Made by a program: the position numbers and the translations under genes. A stretch of DNA of 64,000 nucleotides from DASVHS01 sp038244815. GTDB lineage: Bacteria > Acidobacteriota > Thermoanaerobaculia > Gp7-AA8. Positions 62,681-64,000 of the stretch are shown in pieces (the first letter of the stretch is position 1; each line of letters starts with the position of its first letter). The notes beneath the pieces were generated by a model. It was not told the DNA's origin. It was given only the letters and a program-made list of their open reading frames with translations, and made no database searches. The DNA is taken from positions 1 to 64,000 of the forward strand of contig JBBRTB010000011.1 of assembly GCA_038244815.1 (NCBI GenBank). The letters run 5' to 3'.

Positions 62681-63571
62681 ATGCCTGGCAGGGAGGGGAC
62701 TCGGCGCACTTCGTTCCGCACGATCGCGGCCCTGACCGCCGTTCCCATCGTCGGACTCTTTCTGATCGCCTGCTGGCTGCTGTTCCTCCGTTCCTCGAAG
62801 CCGGCGGTGAACAAGGTCTCGGGCCTCGGGCCTCGGGCCTCGGTTGTCCCGCGACCTCAACCCAAACCGAGAACCGAGGACCGAGGCCCGGGGACCGAGG
62901 CTTCCAAGCCACCGGCCCCCGCCATCGTCATCATCATCGACGACGTCGGCTATGGCGGTCAGCATCTCGATCGGGCCATGGCCATCGATCCCAACTTCAA
63001 CTTCGCCGTGCTGCCGAATTCGACGCGAGGATCGGAGGCGGCGGAACAACTGAACGAGCGAGGCTTCGAGATCCTCTGTCATCTGCCGATGCAGCCGCGG
63101 GACGGCAGAATCTCGCCGGGACCGCACGCGGTGCTGACGTCGATGTCTGACGGTGAGATCGCCAGCACCACGCGCGAGAACATCGCCGCGGTGCCGCACG
63201 CGCGCGGAGTCAACAACCACATGGGATCGCTGGCCACCGCCGACCGGCGGGTGATGACCGACGTCATGCGCGCTCTGCCACAGGGAATGTATTTCATCGA
63301 CTCGAAAACGGGTGGCCGCTCGATCGCGGCGGAGGTGGCGCGGGAACTGAATGTGAGGACGGCCACGCGGCAGGTCTTTCTCGACGATGTTCTGACCGAT
63401 GCGGGCGTGAGGAAGCAGCTGGCGCTGTTGTCGGCGGCAGCGAAGAGCAAGGGAGTGGCCATCGGCATCGGACATCCGCACGACGTGACGCTGCGCGTTC
63501 TGGAGGCGGAAGTGCCCCTTCTTCGCGCGCGCGGATTCCATTTCGTGCGCGCCAGCGAAGTCGTGAACTGA
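62681..63571 (+). CDS. Divergent polysaccharide deacetylase (YibQ family)
   Basis: 296 aa. A membrane anchor (FRTIAALTAVPIVGLFLIA) is followed by a linker largely encoded by GGGCCTC/GAGGCCC repeats, and then the family core AIVIIIDDVGYGGQHLD, LPNSTRGSEAAEQLNERGFE, CHLPMQP, GVNNHMGSLATADRRVM and FIDSKTGGRS. Members are periplasmic, with a predicted deacetylase fold. Its place after EnvC- and CtpA-like genes fits septal or cell-wall work. Confidence 0.9.
   Translation: MPGREGTRRTSFRTIAALTAVPIVGLFLIACWLLFLRSSKPAVNKVSGLGPRASVVPRPQPKPRTEDRGPGTEASKPPAPAIVIIIDDVGYGGQHLDRAMAIDPNFNFAVLPNSTRGSEAAEQLNERGFEILCHLPMQPRDGRISPGPHAVLTSMSDGEIASTTRENIAAVPHARGVNNHMGSLATADRRVMTDVMRALPQGMYFIDSKTGGRSIAAEVARELNVRTATRQVFLDDVLTDAGVRKQLALLSAAAKSKGVAIGIGHPHDVTLRVLEAEVPLLRARGFHFVRASEVVN
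62818..62905. repeat. GGGCCTC runs and opposed CCGAGGAC/GAGGCCC runs inside a coding sequence
   Basis: Three GGGCCTC units, a spacer, then GAGAACCGAGGACCGAGGCC and GGACCGAGGC in the reverse sense are read in frame as the linker of the YibQ-like protein (SGLGPRASVVPRP, KPRTEDRGPGTEAS). This is another case of repeat sequence serving as a disordered coding linker. Confidence 0.85.
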
Positions 63572-63572
63572 C

Positions 63573-64000
63573 GTGCTGCTCGCTCTCTTCACGATCGAGC
63601 TCGCCACTGGCCTTCTTCTCTTTCTTCCGCTCGTCGGCCGGCGCAACGCCGGGGTGAAGTTCTACCGGCTCGTGCTGATCGTCAGCGGCGTGCTCGCGGT
63701 GGTGGCGATCGCCGCGCACCTCGGCGCCGGCCGGCAGCGTCTGGCGAGTTTCGATGCGGCCGCGCTCGTGCTGACGGCTGTCGTCTGGTTCGTGCTGCGC
63801 TATCCGAAGCGGACCGTATTCCGGCTCTCCGCGCTGTTGCTGGGGATCGCCTATGTGCTGGCGTCGATCGCGGCCTGGGACGCCGCCGTTCATCCATCGA
63901 CGATGATCTGGTCGGCCCTCGGATCCCTGTCGACGGTGGCCCTGCTTGGAAGCGTGGGTCTGGCCATGACGCTCGGTCACTGGTATCTCGTGGTGCGCGG
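63573..64000 (+). CDS. Multi-pass membrane protein, partial (runs off the window)
   Basis: GTG 63573, one base after the preceding TGA, opens a frame that stays open to the edge (at least 142 codons). It begins MLLALFTIELATGLLLFLPL and has at least four more membrane helices, with ALLLGIAYVLASIAAWD and SVGLAMTLGHWYLVVR near the edge. The final LGHWYLVVR motif recalls membrane proteins common in Acidobacteriota, but no function is known. It is likely the fourth gene of the rnc-distal envelope operon. Confidence 0.7.
   Translation, partial: MLLALFTIELATGLLLFLPLVGRRNAGVKFYRLVLIVSGVLAVVAIAAHLGAGRQRLASFDAAALVLTAVVWFVLRYPKRTVFRLSALLLGIAYVLASIAAWDAAVHPSTMIWSALGSLSTVALLGSVGLAMTLGHWYLVVR

Noticed and set aside
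63294..63980. A 228-codon minus-strand frame at the right edge
   Set aside because: It is Arg/Pro/His-rich and antisense to the deacetylase end and to a clear plus-strand membrane protein.

Overview
The window is a high-GC bacterial chromosome segment, most likely from the phylum Acidobacteriota. The main grounds are two tandem secreted proteins of the acidobacterial VWFA-related type (55418-59585), a DUF5916 barrel protein, a carboxypeptidase-regulatory-type TonB receptor, and many signal-peptide proteins with no close named family. The phylum call is an inference from gene families; no rRNA is present.

Layout. 1-1218 is a CRISPR array whose repeat is built on a perfect 20-bp palindrome; no cas genes are in the window. 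1334-7537 holds scattered housekeeping and envelope genes, including a carboxymuconolactone-decarboxylase (AhpD-like) gene with an in-frame TGA in its CxxC motif that reads as a selenoprotein. 7649-11990 is pilT-recX-alaS. 12109-24112 holds a vWA/Ig secreted protein, a methyltransferase/crotonase/acyl-CoA mutase cluster, a cupredoxin-tailed secreted protein, ftsK, and a DUF5916 outer-membrane protein. 24143-29807 is rich in histidine functions: hutH overlapping hisS, an unusual tRNA-His upstream of hisS, and egtD. 29863-34860 is an operon of three membrane-fusion proteins and one MacB-type permease without an ATPase. 34861-47442 carries DUF2891, MFS, ispH, a response regulator, an inactivated-looking ABC ATPase, an ECF sigma/anti-sigma/LTxxQ operon, an EamA transporter coupled to a giant chemoreceptor-substrate-binding fusion, and a prenyl synthase. 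47492-48540 is a tRNA-Phe followed by broken genes and an orphan c-di-AMP (ydaO-type) riboswitch. 48835-59585 is a TonB receptor / TPR / sulfatase-like / VWFA cluster. 59613-64000 is rnc followed by an EnvC-CtpA-YibQ-like envelope operon.

Two families of dispersed repeats mark gene edges. One is a GTCATTCCGAG...CTCGGAATGAC inverted repeat; the other is made of short GGGCCTC- or GGGTGCT-like tandem runs, often in opposed pairs. In several places they run in frame through the n-region of signal peptides.

The strongest leads are the probable CxxU selenoprotein, the divergent tRNA-His (no G-1, U72, A73) beside its own hisS, the cytoplasmic substrate-binding domain fused to a chemoreceptor, the riboswitch stranded upstream of a gene fragment, and repeat elements captured as signal-peptide starts.
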